Positions 26,248 to 35,805 of a DNA stretch of 64,000 bases are shown here, one piece after another. This DNA is from Alloyangia pacifica (lineage in GTDB: Bacteria; Pseudomonadota; Alphaproteobacteria; Rhodobacterales; Rhodobacteraceae). The notes beneath the pieces were generated by a model. It was given only the letters and a program-made list of their open reading frames with translations. It did not search any database and was not told the DNA's origin. The stretch spans positions 1-64,000 of the forward strand of contig NZ_JAIVKX010000023.1 of the NCBI RefSeq assembly GCF_020524285.1, given 5' to 3'. Both the position numbers and the translations under genes were made by a program. Each line of letters begins with the position of its first letter. The stretch's first letter is position 1.

Positions 26248-27168
26248 ATGATTGCGTTCTTCCAGACTATTCTCGACGCACTCAGCCTCGGATCGATCTT
26301 CGCGCTGGCAGCTTTGGGCGTTGGCCTTTTGTTCGGCATCCTGAGGCTTGCCAACATCGCCCATGGCGATTTCATCACGGCCGGGGCCTACTCGTTGATC
26401 GTGCCCTTCACCTCGGTGGCAGCCGCTTCGGAGCTGTTCATCGGCAGCTGGCACTGGACCCTCGTCATCCCCACAGTCGGGATGATCGTAGTGATCATTG
26501 CGCTGCTGACCGAACGCTTTGTGTTCCGGCCCCTGCGCAATGCCTCGGCGCCGACGCTGATGATGGCGTCCTTCACCGTGAGTTACATCCTTCAACACAT
26601 CATGCTGCTGGTCTACGGCAGCCAAGCGCGCGGGGTAAACCTCTGGTACGGGCTGACCGAACCGATCTTCATCGCCGGCCTGCGCATCCCGATGATCCAG
26701 CTTATCACCATCGGGGTGACCGCCGCGCTGATGATTGCGCTGAGCCTCTTCCTCAAGTTCTCGCGGTTCGGCATCGAAGTGCGGGCTGCGGCCGAGGATT
26801 TCCGCATGGCGCAATATCTCGGCGTGCGGGCCAACCGGGTGATCGGTGTCGCCTTTGCGATCAGCGGCATCCTGGCGGCGGTCGTGGCACTGCTCTACCT
26901 GCCGCAGAGTGGCACTGTGAGCTACGCTTGGGGCTCTCCGTTGGCGCTCTACGCCTTCGTGGCGGTGGTCGTCGGAGGCATGGGCTCGCTCGTCGGCGCA
27001 GTGGTGGGAGGCTTTCTCATCGGTGCAGCGATCACTTTCCTTCAGGTCTACCTGCCGTCCGACCTCAAGCCCTTCCGCGATGCCTTTGCCTTCGGCTTCG
27101 TGATCCTTGCTCTGGTGGTCCGTCCCGATGGGCTCTTCCCCAACAAATCCGTCCACAAGAGGGTCTGA
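26248..27168 (+). CDS. Branched-chain-type ABC transporter permease, LivH-like
   Basis: 306 residues, ATG at 26248 after CAAGGAAGG. Eight membrane segments; LANIAHGDFITAGAYS is the LivH signature helix, and EVRAAAEDFRMAQYLGV the ATPase-contact loop. One half of the heterodimeric channel. Confidence 0.93.
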   Translation: MIAFFQTILDALSLGSIFALAALGVGLLFGILRLANIAHGDFITAGAYSLIVPFTSVAAASELFIGSWHWTLVIPTVGMIVVIIALLTERFVFRPLRNASAPTLMMASFTVSYILQHIMLLVYGSQARGVNLWYGLTEPIFIAGLRIPMIQLITIGVTAALMIALSLFLKFSRFGIEVRAAAEDFRMAQYLGVRANRVIGVAFAISGILAAVVALLYLPQSGTVSYAWGSPLALYAFVAVVVGGMGSLVGAVVGGFLIGAAITFLQVYLPSDLKPFRDAFAFGFVILALVVRPDGLFPNKSVHKRV

Positions 27169-27171
27169 TCC

Positions 27172-28245
27172 ATGCAGAATGACAAGCTGAAATCCCTGCT
27201 GGAAACGGTCTGGACCCCGTTCGGGCTGATTGCCGGACTGGCCGTCGTGACGCTGTTTGTGCAGCTGATGGGCACGGGGACGGTGCAGAGTTTCTGGACC
27301 GAAATCCTGATCCGCATCATCTTGGTCACAGGCTTCTACATCTTCATCGGCAATTCGGGCGTCTTCGCCTTCGGTCACGCAGCTTTTGCCTGCGTCGGGG
27401 GCTATGTGGCGGCGTGGCTGTCGATGGACGCGATGTTCAAGCAGATCATGCTAACGGGTTTGCCGGGCTGGGTGCAGAGCGCGCATGTCGCGCCATGGCT
27501 GTCGGTCTTCGCGGCTATGGCGGCTGCAGCCGTTGCAGCGCTTGTCGTGGGAGCAGTCATAGTGCGGCTTTCCGACATCGCCGCCTCAATCGCGACATTT
27601 GCTTTCCTGCTCGTCGTGAACCGGATCTATTCGAACTGGGACTCGGTCACCGGCGGTGCGGCACCGCTGACCAACATACCCTCGCTGGGCGGCATCTGGG
27701 CGAGCTTCGTCTTCATGGCCGGCGCCCTGGTCATCGCTTGGCTGTTCCAGCAATCGCGGTTCGGCCTGATGTTGCGGGCGAGCCGGGATGACGAGGTCGC
27801 AGCCATGGCGACAGGCATTTCGGTTTACCGCATGCGCCTCGTAGCTTTTGTGCTCTCCGGCGCGGTCATGGGCTGCGGCGGCGCGGTCTACAGCTTCTTC
27901 CTTGGCATCCTTACCGCCGACGTCTTCTACATGAGCCTGACCTTCTTGCTTCTGGTCATGCTGGTGGTCGGCGGTGCGGAAAGCCTCACGGGCGTCGTCG
28001 TTGGCGTCGTGGCAGTGAGCTGCGTTTCCGAGGTGCTGCGGCTTGGCGAGGAGGGCGTCGCGCTGCCCAATGGGGACATGCTGGCCCTGCCGCTCGGCAT
28101 GCAGCAGATTTTGCTCGGAATCTTCATGGTCTTCGTGCTGATCAACCGGGCGGACGGGATCACTCGCGGTTCCGAGCTGCCCTTGCCGAAAGCCTTCCGC
28201 AAGCCGCAATCGATCGTTTCCGGCGAGCGCAAGACCGCTTCCTGA
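27172..28245 (+). CDS. Branched-chain-type ABC transporter permease, LivM-like
   Basis: 357 residues with about ten hydrophobic segments. FIFIGNSGVFAFGHAAFACVG is the LivM signature, and LMLRASRDDEVAAMATGI the contact loop. The gene starts three bases after the LivH-like stop and ends the operon, with a terminator downstream. Confidence 0.93.
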   Translation: MQNDKLKSLLETVWTPFGLIAGLAVVTLFVQLMGTGTVQSFWTEILIRIILVTGFYIFIGNSGVFAFGHAAFACVGGYVAAWLSMDAMFKQIMLTGLPGWVQSAHVAPWLSVFAAMAAAAVAALVVGAVIVRLSDIAASIATFAFLLVVNRIYSNWDSVTGGAAPLTNIPSLGGIWASFVFMAGALVIAWLFQQSRFGLMLRASRDDEVAAMATGISVYRMRLVAFVLSGAVMGCGGAVYSFFLGILTADVFYMSLTFLLLVMLVVGGAESLTGVVVGVVAVSCVSEVLRLGEEGVALPNGDMLALPLGMQQILLGIFMVFVLINRADGITRGSELPLPKAFRKPQSIVSGERKTAS

Positions 28246-28267
28246 CGCCTCTGAGATTTCCAAGTAT

Positions 28268-28302
28268 GGCCCCGCCGGTGACGGTGGGGCCTTTGCGGTT
28301 TC
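28268..28302 (+). terminator. Terminator of the branched-chain-type ABC operon
   Basis: GGCCCCGCC (28268-28276) pairs with GGTGGGGCC (28283-28291) with one G-T pair, followed by TTTGCGGTTT. Confidence 0.7.
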
Positions 28303-28397
28303 TGGCGCGCGGAGGCAACGCTTGTGGCGCGGTGGAGCGGGGCGCAGTGCTTTTGATTGGCTAGTCTGCATGGCAGATCGGCAAGATGGAGGCTTCC

Positions 28398-29507
28398 ATG
28401 TCGCAGCGACAACTTCAGGCACAGCGCATTCTTGGGGCGGCGGATCACGCGTTGGGACAACGCCGCTTTGCCGAGGCTTTGGCCCAGTACGAGGCTGTCT
28501 TCCAGATGGGATTCGAGTCCTGGGCTATCCACGTCAACGCCGCGCAGTGCTGCAAGCGTATGGGCGATATCGAAGGAGCGTTCCGCCACTTCGAGCGGGG
28601 GTTCCGGATCAAGCGACGGCCCGACCTCTGGGCCAGAGGTGCGGCAGAGGTGCGGGCGGCTGGCGATGAAGCCCGCCTGTCCTTGACCTATCGCCGCAAC
28701 CTTTCGGATCAGCTTGCGTGGTTGCGCGCGCAAGGTGAGATCGACTGGTTCGATGCTGCCCTTGAAGACGACCTGCGCAAGGGTGTCCTAACCGGCAAGA
28801 CCCGCGCGTTGCGTGACGGTTGCAGCCATTATCCCGAGATTTCTTCGCCTTGCGAGATCCTATCGCCGGATGCGGTGATCGAGCGAGTGGAACTGTCGGG
28901 CAAGCCCGGCGACTGCTTTTTCATTCTCGACAATGTGCTGACAGGAGAGGGCCGGCAGGCTCTGCTCGACCAACTACTCAAGGCGGCCATCTGGTTCGAC
29001 GTGCGCGACGAGCGCGGGTATCTCGGCGCGCACCTGCACGAGGGATTTGCAACGCCTTTCGTGCTGGGACTCGCGCGGGAGATGCAGGCGACGATCAGCC
29101 GGCTCGCGGAGCCAGTGGAGGTCGCGCAGCTCTGGGCCTTCCGTTACCTGCAGGAATCCCAGGGCATCGACATCCATGCCGATCAGGGCGACTGGAACCT
29201 CAACATCTGGCCGGTTGACGAAACGCACCTGCAGGAGGGCGACGGGGTCGGGGGCATGACGCTCTATGACCTGCGGATCGGTGAAGACATCGCCTTCGAG
29301 GATTACAACGCGCGCCCGGAGCTGAACCGCGGTCGAATTGCGGCGTCCGGCGCGGCGGAACACGTTGTGCCCTATCGCGGTAACCGTGCCGTGCTCTTCC
29401 CGTCAAGATACCTGCACAAGACAAACGCCGCGCGCTTTTCCGACAGCCACGAGGGCCGCAGGATCAACGTCACGATGATGGCCGACCGCGCCGTAGCAGC
29501 CGCGTGA
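28398..29507 (+). CDS. TPR protein with putative 2-oxoglutarate/Fe(II) oxygenase domain
   Basis: 369 residues; the ATG at 28398 is chosen because GGAGG lies six bases before it (another ATG is 12 bases upstream). Residues about 5-100 look like three helical TPR units (AEALAQYEAVFQMGFESWAIHV, then RMGDIEGAFRHFERGF). From about 165 a beta-rich domain begins (CFFILDNVLTGEGRQALL). It carries an iron-binding pattern: HAD at 260-262, a distal His at 340 (RYLHKTN) and Arg355 (EGRRINVT), the order of 2-oxoglutarate-binding jelly-roll oxygenases. Substrate is unknown. It lies between an amino-acid-type ABC operon and hydantoinase genes, so oxidation of an imported compound or of a peptide are both possible. 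Confidence 0.7.
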   Translation: MSQRQLQAQRILGAADHALGQRRFAEALAQYEAVFQMGFESWAIHVNAAQCCKRMGDIEGAFRHFERGFRIKRRPDLWARGAAEVRAAGDEARLSLTYRRNLSDQLAWLRAQGEIDWFDAALEDDLRKGVLTGKTRALRDGCSHYPEISSPCEILSPDAVIERVELSGKPGDCFFILDNVLTGEGRQALLDQLLKAAIWFDVRDERGYLGAHLHEGFATPFVLGLAREMQATISRLAEPVEVAQLWAFRYLQESQGIDIHADQGDWNLNIWPVDETHLQEGDGVGGMTLYDLRIGEDIAFEDYNARPELNRGRIAASGAAEHVVPYRGNRAVLFPSRYLHKTNAARFSDSHEGRRINVTMMADRAVAAA

Positions 29508-29638
29508 CCTTTGCAGACCTATGCCCTGTCGCGCCGGGACGCGCGGCGGCAGTGCGGGTCAGGTAGCTAGAATACACAAAGTTTCAGAAGAACCGGCCGC
29601 GCGGATTTTTCCCCGGCAAGCAAAGACTTGGAGGTCTT

Positions 29639-31720
29639 ATGTACCGAATTTCCGTCGACACCGGGGGCACGTTCACCGATGTCGTTGTCACCGATGATCA
29701 GGGCCGCCTGACCGTCGGCAAGGCGCTCACCACGCCCGAACGCAGCTTCACCGGCCTGTCGAACTCGATCACCAATGCTGCCGACCAACTGGGCATCTCG
29801 CTTTCGCAGCTGCTCGCCGAAACGCGGGTGATGGTCTACGGCACGACCCGGGCGACGAATGCCATCGTCGAGCGCAAGACCGCCAAGACCGCACTTCTGG
29901 TCACCGAAGGTTTCCCCGACGTTCTGGTGTTCCGCAAGGGCGGCAAACTCAACGCGCTCGAGATCAACGCCAAGGTCGAGCCGCCTTACATCCCGCGCAG
30001 CCTGACCTTCGAGATCCCCGAGAGGATGAACGCCGAAGGCGGCGTCGAGACAGCACTAGACGAGGCGAACGCGCGCGCAACGCTGGAGAAGCTGGGGCGC
30101 GTGGGCGTCGAGGCGGTGGCCGTGGCGCTGCTGTGGTCGATTGCCAACCCCGCGCACGAGCGGCGTCTGGGTGAGCTGATCGAGGAAATTCTTCCCGGCG
30201 TACCCTACACGCTGTCGTCCTCGCTGAACCCGACCATCCGAGAATATCCGCGCAGCTCGGCGACGGCGATCGACGCCTCGCTCAAGCCGTTAATGCAGAA
30301 GCATCTGCGCGACCTCAAAATTGACCTCTCCGAGGCGGGCTTCGGTGGCGAGCTGCTGATTTCCGCCTCCTCGGGCGGCGTGATGCACATCGACGACGTG
30401 GTGCAGAAGCCGGTCTACATGGCCAAGTCCGGCCCTGCCATGGCGCCGCTCGCGGGCATCGCCTACACACGCGCCGAAGACCTCGACGATGATGTCATCA
30501 TCGTCGACACCGGTGGGACCACGTTCGACGTCAGCCTGATCCGCGATGGTGCCATCAAGTACACCCGAGAGACCTGGCTCGGCACGCCCATGGCCTCGAC
30601 GATGCTCGGCATGGCGACGGTCGATATCCGCTCGGTGGGCGCGGGCGGCGGCTCGATCGCATGGGTCGATGCCGGCGGCATGTTGCGCGTCGGTCCGCAT
30701 TCGGCGGGTTCGGAGCCCGGCCCGGCCTGCTATGGTCGAGGCGGCGACAAACCGACCGTGACCGACGCGGCCGTGGTGCTGGGCTACATCGATCCCGATC
30801 GCTTCCTCGGCGGGCGTATGAAGCTCGACAAGCCCGCGGCCGAGGCCGCCATGCGCACCGTCGCCGACCGGCTGGGCAAGTCGATCTGGGAGACCGCGGG
30901 AGCGATCCTGCAGATCTCGTCGGAGATCATGATCAAGGCGATCGAAGACATCACCACCAATGACGGCGTGAACCCCGGCGACAGCACGATCGTCGCGGGC
31001 GGCGGCGCCGCCGGCCTGAACCTGCTATCGATTGCGCGCTCGATGAAGGTCAAGAACGTGATCATTCCCAAGACGGCGGGCGCGATCTCGGCGGCGGGCG
31101 GCCAATTCTCGGACATCGCAACGGATTTCTCCACCTCTTGCTATGCCGCGTCGAATGCCTTCGACAGCGCACAGGTGCGCGAGACGCTGAACGGGTTGCT
31201 GGCCCAGAGCGGTGAGTTCGAGAGCGGGCTGCGTGCCAAGGGCGTCGAGACTTTCCGCTATCAGCTCTTCGTCGAAGCCCGCTACGCACGGCAGCAGTGG
31301 GAACTCGAGGTCGAACTGCCCGTCGAATGGGCTCAGAGCTGTGACGACGTCGCGCTTCTCGAAAAGCTTTTCGCCGAGCAGTACAAGCGGCTCTATGCGG
31401 TCGACCGTCTTGGTACGGTGGTCGAGGCGATCAACTGGCGTCTGCGCGTCGCGGCGGTGCTGTCCTCGCCGCAGGTGTCCTGGCAGGGACCGGGCTCTGA
31501 TATCGACCTAAACAGCCGCGACAACGACGCTTACTTTCTCGAGACCGGCCACACCAAGACACGGGTGATCAACGGCACGACCATCCCGCTTGGCTTCGAG
31601 ATCAAGGGCCCGCTGATCATCGAAGAGCCGACCACAACCATCGTGGTCGAGCCGGGAATGACCGGGCGTCTCTCGCCTCAGGGCAACTACATTTTCGAAT
31701 TCGGAGGCACCCATGCCTAA
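29639..31720 (+). CDS. hyuA: Hydantoinase/oxoprolinase subunit A
   Basis: 693 residues, the usual length. The N-terminal MYRISVDTGGTFTDVVV and the internal IIVDTGGTTFDVSL are the two phosphate-binding loops of the ASKHA-like HyuA fold. The protein couples ATP hydrolysis to ring opening of hydantoins, oxoproline or related cyclic amides, together with subunit B. GGAGGTCTT precedes the start. It overlaps hyuB by eight bases, so the two are translated together. The exact substrate cannot be deduced: N-methylhydantoin, oxoproline and caprolactam-like substrates share this family, and acetone carboxylase subunits are also related. Confidence 0.92.
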   Translation: MYRISVDTGGTFTDVVVTDDQGRLTVGKALTTPERSFTGLSNSITNAADQLGISLSQLLAETRVMVYGTTRATNAIVERKTAKTALLVTEGFPDVLVFRKGGKLNALEINAKVEPPYIPRSLTFEIPERMNAEGGVETALDEANARATLEKLGRVGVEAVAVALLWSIANPAHERRLGELIEEILPGVPYTLSSSLNPTIREYPRSSATAIDASLKPLMQKHLRDLKIDLSEAGFGGELLISASSGGVMHIDDVVQKPVYMAKSGPAMAPLAGIAYTRAEDLDDDVIIVDTGGTTFDVSLIRDGAIKYTRETWLGTPMASTMLGMATVDIRSVGAGGGSIAWVDAGGMLRVGPHSAGSEPGPACYGRGGDKPTVTDAAVVLGYIDPDRFLGGRMKLDKPAAEAAMRTVADRLGKSIWETAGAILQISSEIMIKAIEDITTNDGVNPGDSTIVAGGGAAGLNLLSIARSMKVKNVIIPKTAGAISAAGGQFSDIATDFSTSCYAASNAFDSAQVRETLNGLLAQSGEFESGLRAKGVETFRYQLFVEARYARQQWELEVELPVEWAQSCDDVALLEKLFAEQYKRLYAVDRLGTVVEAINWRLRVAAVLSSPQVSWQGPGSDIDLNSRDNDAYFLETGHTKTRVINGTTIPLGFEIKGPLIIEEPTTTIVVEPGMTGRLSPQGNYIFEFGGTHA

Positions 31721-33491
31721 GGACTTCCCGGACACCGGCTTCGATCCGGTCGAACTCGCGATCATGGGCAACCGTCTCGACGCAATCGTGCGCGAGATGA
31801 CCTCGACCGTGATCCTTACCGCAAACTCCTCGGTGATCGGCATGGCGCGGGACTTCTCCTGTTCCATCCTCTCGTCCAATCACGACATCATCGGCGTCGC
31901 CGAGGCCCTGCCAGTGCATGCTTTTGGCTCGAATCTGCAGGGGCAGGCGATGGAGAACTTTCATCCCGGCTTCAAGGAAGGCGACGCCTTCCTCAACAAC
32001 GACCCCTACAATGGCAACACCCACGCCGCGGACCATACGATCCTCGTGCCGGTGTTTTTCGAGGGCGAGCACCTGTTCACCTCGGTGGTCAAGTGCCATC
32101 AGGCGGACTGCGGCAACTCGGTGCCGACCACCTATTTCGCCGCGGCGACCGACGTCTATAATGAAGGGGCGCTGGTCTTCCCGATGGTGCAGATCCAGAA
32201 GGATTTCACCGATAACGAAGACATCATTCGGATGTGCAAGGCGCGCATCCGGGTGCCGGACCAGTGGTATGGCGATCTGCAGTCGGCACTGGCCGCGGCC
32301 CGCACCGGTGAGCGCTCGCTGAAAAAGTTCGCCGAAAAGTTCGGCGCGGAGCGGGTCAAGGCCTTCGTGAAGGCCTGGCTCGACTATTCCGAACGCCGCG
32401 CAGCGGCGGCGATCGCCAAGCTGCCGCCCGCGACACTCGAGCGCCGCGGCAAGCTGGACGAACTGGGAGAGTTTCTGCCCGACGGTGTGGAAATTTTTGT
32501 CAAGATCACCATCGACCCAGCCGAGCAGCGCGCCATCGTCGATCTGCGCGACAACTTGGATTGCGTGAACGCTGGGGTAAATCTCTGTCAGGCCACGGCC
32601 ACAGGCATGGCGATCACCGGCATCGTCAACTGCCTCGAGCATGATTTGCCGCTGAATTCCGGAACGTTCCGCCGTATCGAGGTGCTGCTGCGCGAGAACT
32701 GCGTGGTCGGCATCCCGAAGTTTCCGCACTCGGCATCTACCTCGACGACGCTCCTGGCCGACGTGATCTGCAATACGGCGCAAAGCTCGATCTCCGAGCT
32801 GGGCGATGGATACGGCCTGTCGGAATCGAACATGTTCCTGGGCGTCTCGACCGGGGTGATCTCGGGCAAGGATGAGCGCGTGGGCGACGAGGATTACGTC
32901 AACCAGCTGTTCCTCATGGGCGGCGGCGGTCCGGCCTCGGCAACGGCGGATGGAATCGATACCTTCACCGTGATCGCCGGGGCTGGCCTGTGCTATCGCG
33001 ACAGCGTCGAGATCTCGGAGCAGCGGCTGCCGCTCATCGTGAAGTCGATGAAGCTGGTGCCCGGCACCGCCGGTGCAGGCCGCCAGCGCGGCGGCGTCGC
33101 GACCCGGACCGAATTCGGCCCGCGCGGCAACGAGATGGTGGTGATGCAGGTGACCAACGGTGTTTCGACCGGACCGCGCGGCGTCCAGAAAGGGCATGAC
33201 GCCTACCCGGGTGCCAACATCAAGGTCCACGCCGACGGTACCGAAGAAGTGCTGCCGGGCTACCTGCACACTGTGCTCCAGCCGGGCGAAACCATCGTCG
33301 GCTTCGACAGCGGCGGTGGCGGCTACGGCGATCCGGCGTGCCGTGATCCGCAGGCAGTGCTCTACGATGTGGCCGAGGGCTACGAGACCGTCGAGCGGGC
33401 GCGCGACATCTACCGCGTGGCTGTGCTCCTAGATGCGGAGGGCTTCGCCAGTGGCATCGACGAAGCGGAAACCGCGCGCCTGCGCAGCTGA
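31713..33491 (+). CDS. hyuB: Hydantoinase/oxoprolinase subunit B
   Basis: 592 residues, full length. The first residues (FDPVELAIMGNRLDAIVREMTST) and the FLNNDPYNGNTHAADHTILVP region, with its His and Asp residues, are typical of HyuB, as is FGPRGNEMVVMQ near residue 470. Subunit B works with the ATP-dependent subunit A. It is followed by a terminator with a hydroxyacid dehydrogenase gene just beyond. Confidence 0.93.
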   Translation: MPKDFPDTGFDPVELAIMGNRLDAIVREMTSTVILTANSSVIGMARDFSCSILSSNHDIIGVAEALPVHAFGSNLQGQAMENFHPGFKEGDAFLNNDPYNGNTHAADHTILVPVFFEGEHLFTSVVKCHQADCGNSVPTTYFAAATDVYNEGALVFPMVQIQKDFTDNEDIIRMCKARIRVPDQWYGDLQSALAAARTGERSLKKFAEKFGAERVKAFVKAWLDYSERRAAAAIAKLPPATLERRGKLDELGEFLPDGVEIFVKITIDPAEQRAIVDLRDNLDCVNAGVNLCQATATGMAITGIVNCLEHDLPLNSGTFRRIEVLLRENCVVGIPKFPHSASTSTTLLADVICNTAQSSISELGDGYGLSESNMFLGVSTGVISGKDERVGDEDYVNQLFLMGGGGPASATADGIDTFTVIAGAGLCYRDSVEISEQRLPLIVKSMKLVPGTAGAGRQRGGVATRTEFGPRGNEMVVMQVTNGVSTGPRGVQKGHDAYPGANIKVHADGTEEVLPGYLHTVLQPGETIVGFDSGGGGYGDPACRDPQAVLYDVAEGYETVERARDIYRVAVLLDAEGFASGIDEAETARLRS

Positions 33492-33512
33492 GCCTTCCTT
33501 TCCTTGCTCCCT

Positions 33513-33543
33513 GGGGTCGCGGCCGCGCCGTGGCCCCTTTTTT
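33513..33543 (+). terminator. Terminator after hyuB
   Basis: GGGGTCGCG (33513-33521) pairs with CGTGGCCCC (33529-33537), including two G-T pairs, followed by six T. The next gene starts 13 bases later, so its expression depends on read-through or on a promoter overlapping hyuB. Confidence 0.75.
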
Positions 33544-33555
33544 GATGAGGCCCAA

Positions 33556-34488
33556 ATGAAACTTGCGATAATCGACGACTACCAGTCGGTCGCGCTGGAG
33601 ATGGCCGATTGGTCCACAGTGAAGGAACGCTGCGAGATCACAGTCTTTAGCGACCACCTCTCTGAGCCGGAGGCGCTCGCCCAGCGGCTGCAGGACTTCG
33701 ATATCATCTGCGTCATGCGTGAGCGAACCCAATTCGACCGCGCGCTGCTGAGCCAGCTACCCAAGCTCAAAATGATCGCTTCGAACTCGGCGGCGAATGC
33801 CGCTATCGACATCTCCGCCTGCGAGGAAATGGGCATCCATGTCAGCCACACCGAGTTCCTGCTCTACGGCACGACCGAGCTGACCTGGGGGCTGATCCTC
33901 TCGGCGATCCGGCGCCTGCCGCAGGAAATTGACAATTTCCGTGCGGGCCGCTGGCAACAGCACGTTGGGCAGGACATCCATGGGCGGACGCTCGGAATCG
34001 TCGGTCTCGGCAATTTCGGACGCGCGGTTGCCAAGGTCGGACAGGCCTTCGGCATGGACGTCGTGGCCTGGAGCCAGAATCTCGATTCGGCTTTTGCGGC
34101 GGAACTTGGTGTGCGCGCAGTCAGCAAAGAAGAGCTTTTCTCGGGCTCCGACGTGATCAGCATCCACATGAAGCTCAGCGAACGATCGCACCACATGGTC
34201 GGCGCGGCGGAACTGGCACTCATGAAACCATCAGCCTGGCTAGTTAACGCCTCACGGGGGCCCTTGGTGGATGAGGCGGCCCTAATCGCGGCGCTCAAAG
34301 CAGAGCAGATCGCCGGCGCGGCGCTCGACACTTATGACCAGGAACCGCTGCCCGTGGATCACCCATTCCGGGTCCTTGAGAGCGTTATCGCGACGCCGCA
34401 TATCGGCTTCGTGACTGAGGACACATACAGACTATTCTATGGCCGGATGGTCACACGCATTGGCGAGTGGCTGGAACGCTCGCAATAA
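33556..34488 (+). CDS. D-2-hydroxyacid dehydrogenase (NAD(P)-dependent)
   Basis: 310 residues from ATG 33556. The Rossmann domain carries LGIVGLGNFGRAVAKVG near residue 146; the catalytic Arg lies in NASRGPLVDE and the catalytic His in TPHIGFVT. The family interconverts 2-keto acids and D-2-hydroxyacids; phosphoglycerate dehydrogenase-like sequences also belong here. As the neighbour of hydantoinase genes it could reduce a keto acid formed from an amino acid product. This is inference, because a terminator separates it from hyuB. Confidence 0.92.
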   Translation: MKLAIIDDYQSVALEMADWSTVKERCEITVFSDHLSEPEALAQRLQDFDIICVMRERTQFDRALLSQLPKLKMIASNSAANAAIDISACEEMGIHVSHTEFLLYGTTELTWGLILSAIRRLPQEIDNFRAGRWQQHVGQDIHGRTLGIVGLGNFGRAVAKVGQAFGMDVVAWSQNLDSAFAAELGVRAVSKEELFSGSDVISIHMKLSERSHHMVGAAELALMKPSAWLVNASRGPLVDEAALIAALKAEQIAGAALDTYDQEPLPVDHPFRVLESVIATPHIGFVTEDTYRLFYGRMVTRIGEWLERSQ

Positions 34489-34494
34489 TCGACA

Positions 34495-34518
34495 CGGCGC
34501 CCGGACGGGCGCCGTTTT
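34495..34518 (+). terminator. Terminator after the hydroxyacid dehydrogenase gene
   Basis: CGGCGCCC (34495-34502), loop GGAC, GGGCGCCG (34507-34514), then TTTT. Perfect 8-bp GC stem. Confidence 0.85.
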
Positions 34519-34747
34519 CGCTTCGAGGGTCCGGGAAAATGCGCCCCGAGAGTGAAAGATTCATTTCGCTTTGATGTTGGGCGTTTTCACCCGAGTTCGC
34601 TTGTTTTGCAGCATCTGCGGGTTTGGTGTGCGCTTTGCGCGGCGCGCTTCCGGCATCGACTGCCATAGAGACTTTGCCTGCGGTAATCTTGGTTCCAGAG
34701 CGCCTCAATAGGTGTGATTTGGACGAACGGCCGCAAGGGAAGCTGCC

Positions 34748-35683
34748 ATGACACTCATCTTCCAGACCGACGATTTCGAGGGGGCCGACCGGCTCGAATA
34801 CTGGCAAAACATGATAAGCCAGCACCATGTTTCCGTGGTCTCGCCCGGCGGTGCCGCGCAAGATTTCAGCGGGCGCATGAAGATCGACGACTGGGGTGGG
34901 TTACAGTTCTCGGATACCACGTTCAGCCCGATTTCCTACAGCCACGGGGTCGAGGAAATACGTCAGTCCGAGCGCGACGACTTTCTCTGCGTGCTGAGCC
35001 TCGAGGGGGGCGGGCGGTTCTGCAACAACGACAGTTCATTCGCCTTCAGCGCCGGCGACATGGTGGTCTACGACACCGACCAAATCTATGCGATCGAATT
35101 CCCCGAGAAGGCGCGGACGATTTCGCTTCGCATCCCACGCCCCCTGATCATCAGTCGCCTATCCGGTGCCGACCGCCAGTTCGCCCTGCACATCGACGGC
35201 GCGCAACCTATGGCGCAGCTAGCTGCCGGTCTCATGAAAAACGTCTGCGCGCTCGACGAGCTGCCCGGCAGCCAGCGCTGCCGCGATGCCGAGGCACCCA
35301 TTCTCGACCTGCTGAGCCTTGCCGCCAGGGACCTGCGCGGCGAAGAGCAGCGCCCCACTCCCGGCCAGCATATGCTACTTAAGCGGATCAAGGCCGAGCT
35401 GATGGAGCGTCTTGAAGACAGCACGATTTCGGTGACCTCGATCGCCCAGGAGAACCGGATCTCGCCGCGCACGCTCAATCGTCTCTTCGCGTCCGAAGGG
35501 ACGACGGTGATGCGCTGGATCTGGTCGCAGCGTCTGGCGGCAAGCTATCGCGCCATGTCCGAGGGTTCGGTGCGGCAGGTGACCGAGGCGGCATTCCGCT
35601 TCGGCTTCAAGGACTCGTCGCATTTTGCGCGGGCTTTCCGCAAGGAATTCAACATTCCGCCAAGCAAGCTGATCGGTTCCTGA
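34748..35683 (+). CDS. AraC family transcriptional regulator
   Basis: 311 residues; AAGGGAAGC precedes the start. AraC_binding_2 sensor (GDMVVYDTDQIYAIEFP) and C-terminal double helix-turn-helix (ENRISPRTLNRLFASEGTT; VTEAAFRFGFKDSSHFARAF). It closely resembles the AraC protein at 22198 along its whole length. It is followed by the convergent transporter of the nitrile hydratase cluster and preceded by the hydantoinase genes; which of the two it controls is unclear. Confidence 0.92.
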   Translation: MTLIFQTDDFEGADRLEYWQNMISQHHVSVVSPGGAAQDFSGRMKIDDWGGLQFSDTTFSPISYSHGVEEIRQSERDDFLCVLSLEGGGRFCNNDSSFAFSAGDMVVYDTDQIYAIEFPEKARTISLRIPRPLIISRLSGADRQFALHIDGAQPMAQLAAGLMKNVCALDELPGSQRCRDAEAPILDLLSLAARDLRGEEQRPTPGQHMLLKRIKAELMERLEDSTISVTSIAQENRISPRTLNRLFASEGTTVMRWIWSQRLAASYRAMSEGSVRQVTEAAFRFGFKDSSHFARAFRKEFNIPPSKLIGS

Positions 35684-35745
35684 GCTTGTCCGGGGGCGTG
35701 ACGTGAGGCGCCGAGCGGTCCCCGGCGTCGCAAACGAGATCACCA

Positions 35746-35787
35746 AGAGAATGGCCCGCCCGGAGCGATCCGGGCGGGCCATTCTCT
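35746..35787. terminator. Long bidirectional hairpin terminator between araC and the ABC operon end
   Basis: AGAGAATGGCCCGCCCGGA pairs almost base for base with TCCGGGCGGGCCATTCTCT around a GCGA loop. The stem of about 19 bp lies between the convergent araC and fused ABC genes. There is no long T tract. Confidence 0.75.
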
Positions 35788-35805
35788 CGGTGTGGGCGAT
35801 TGCGC

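Noticed and set aside
31617-33269. 550-codon reverse frame opposite hyuB.
   Set aside because: Shadow of the hydantoinase B gene; no motif and no ribosome-binding site.
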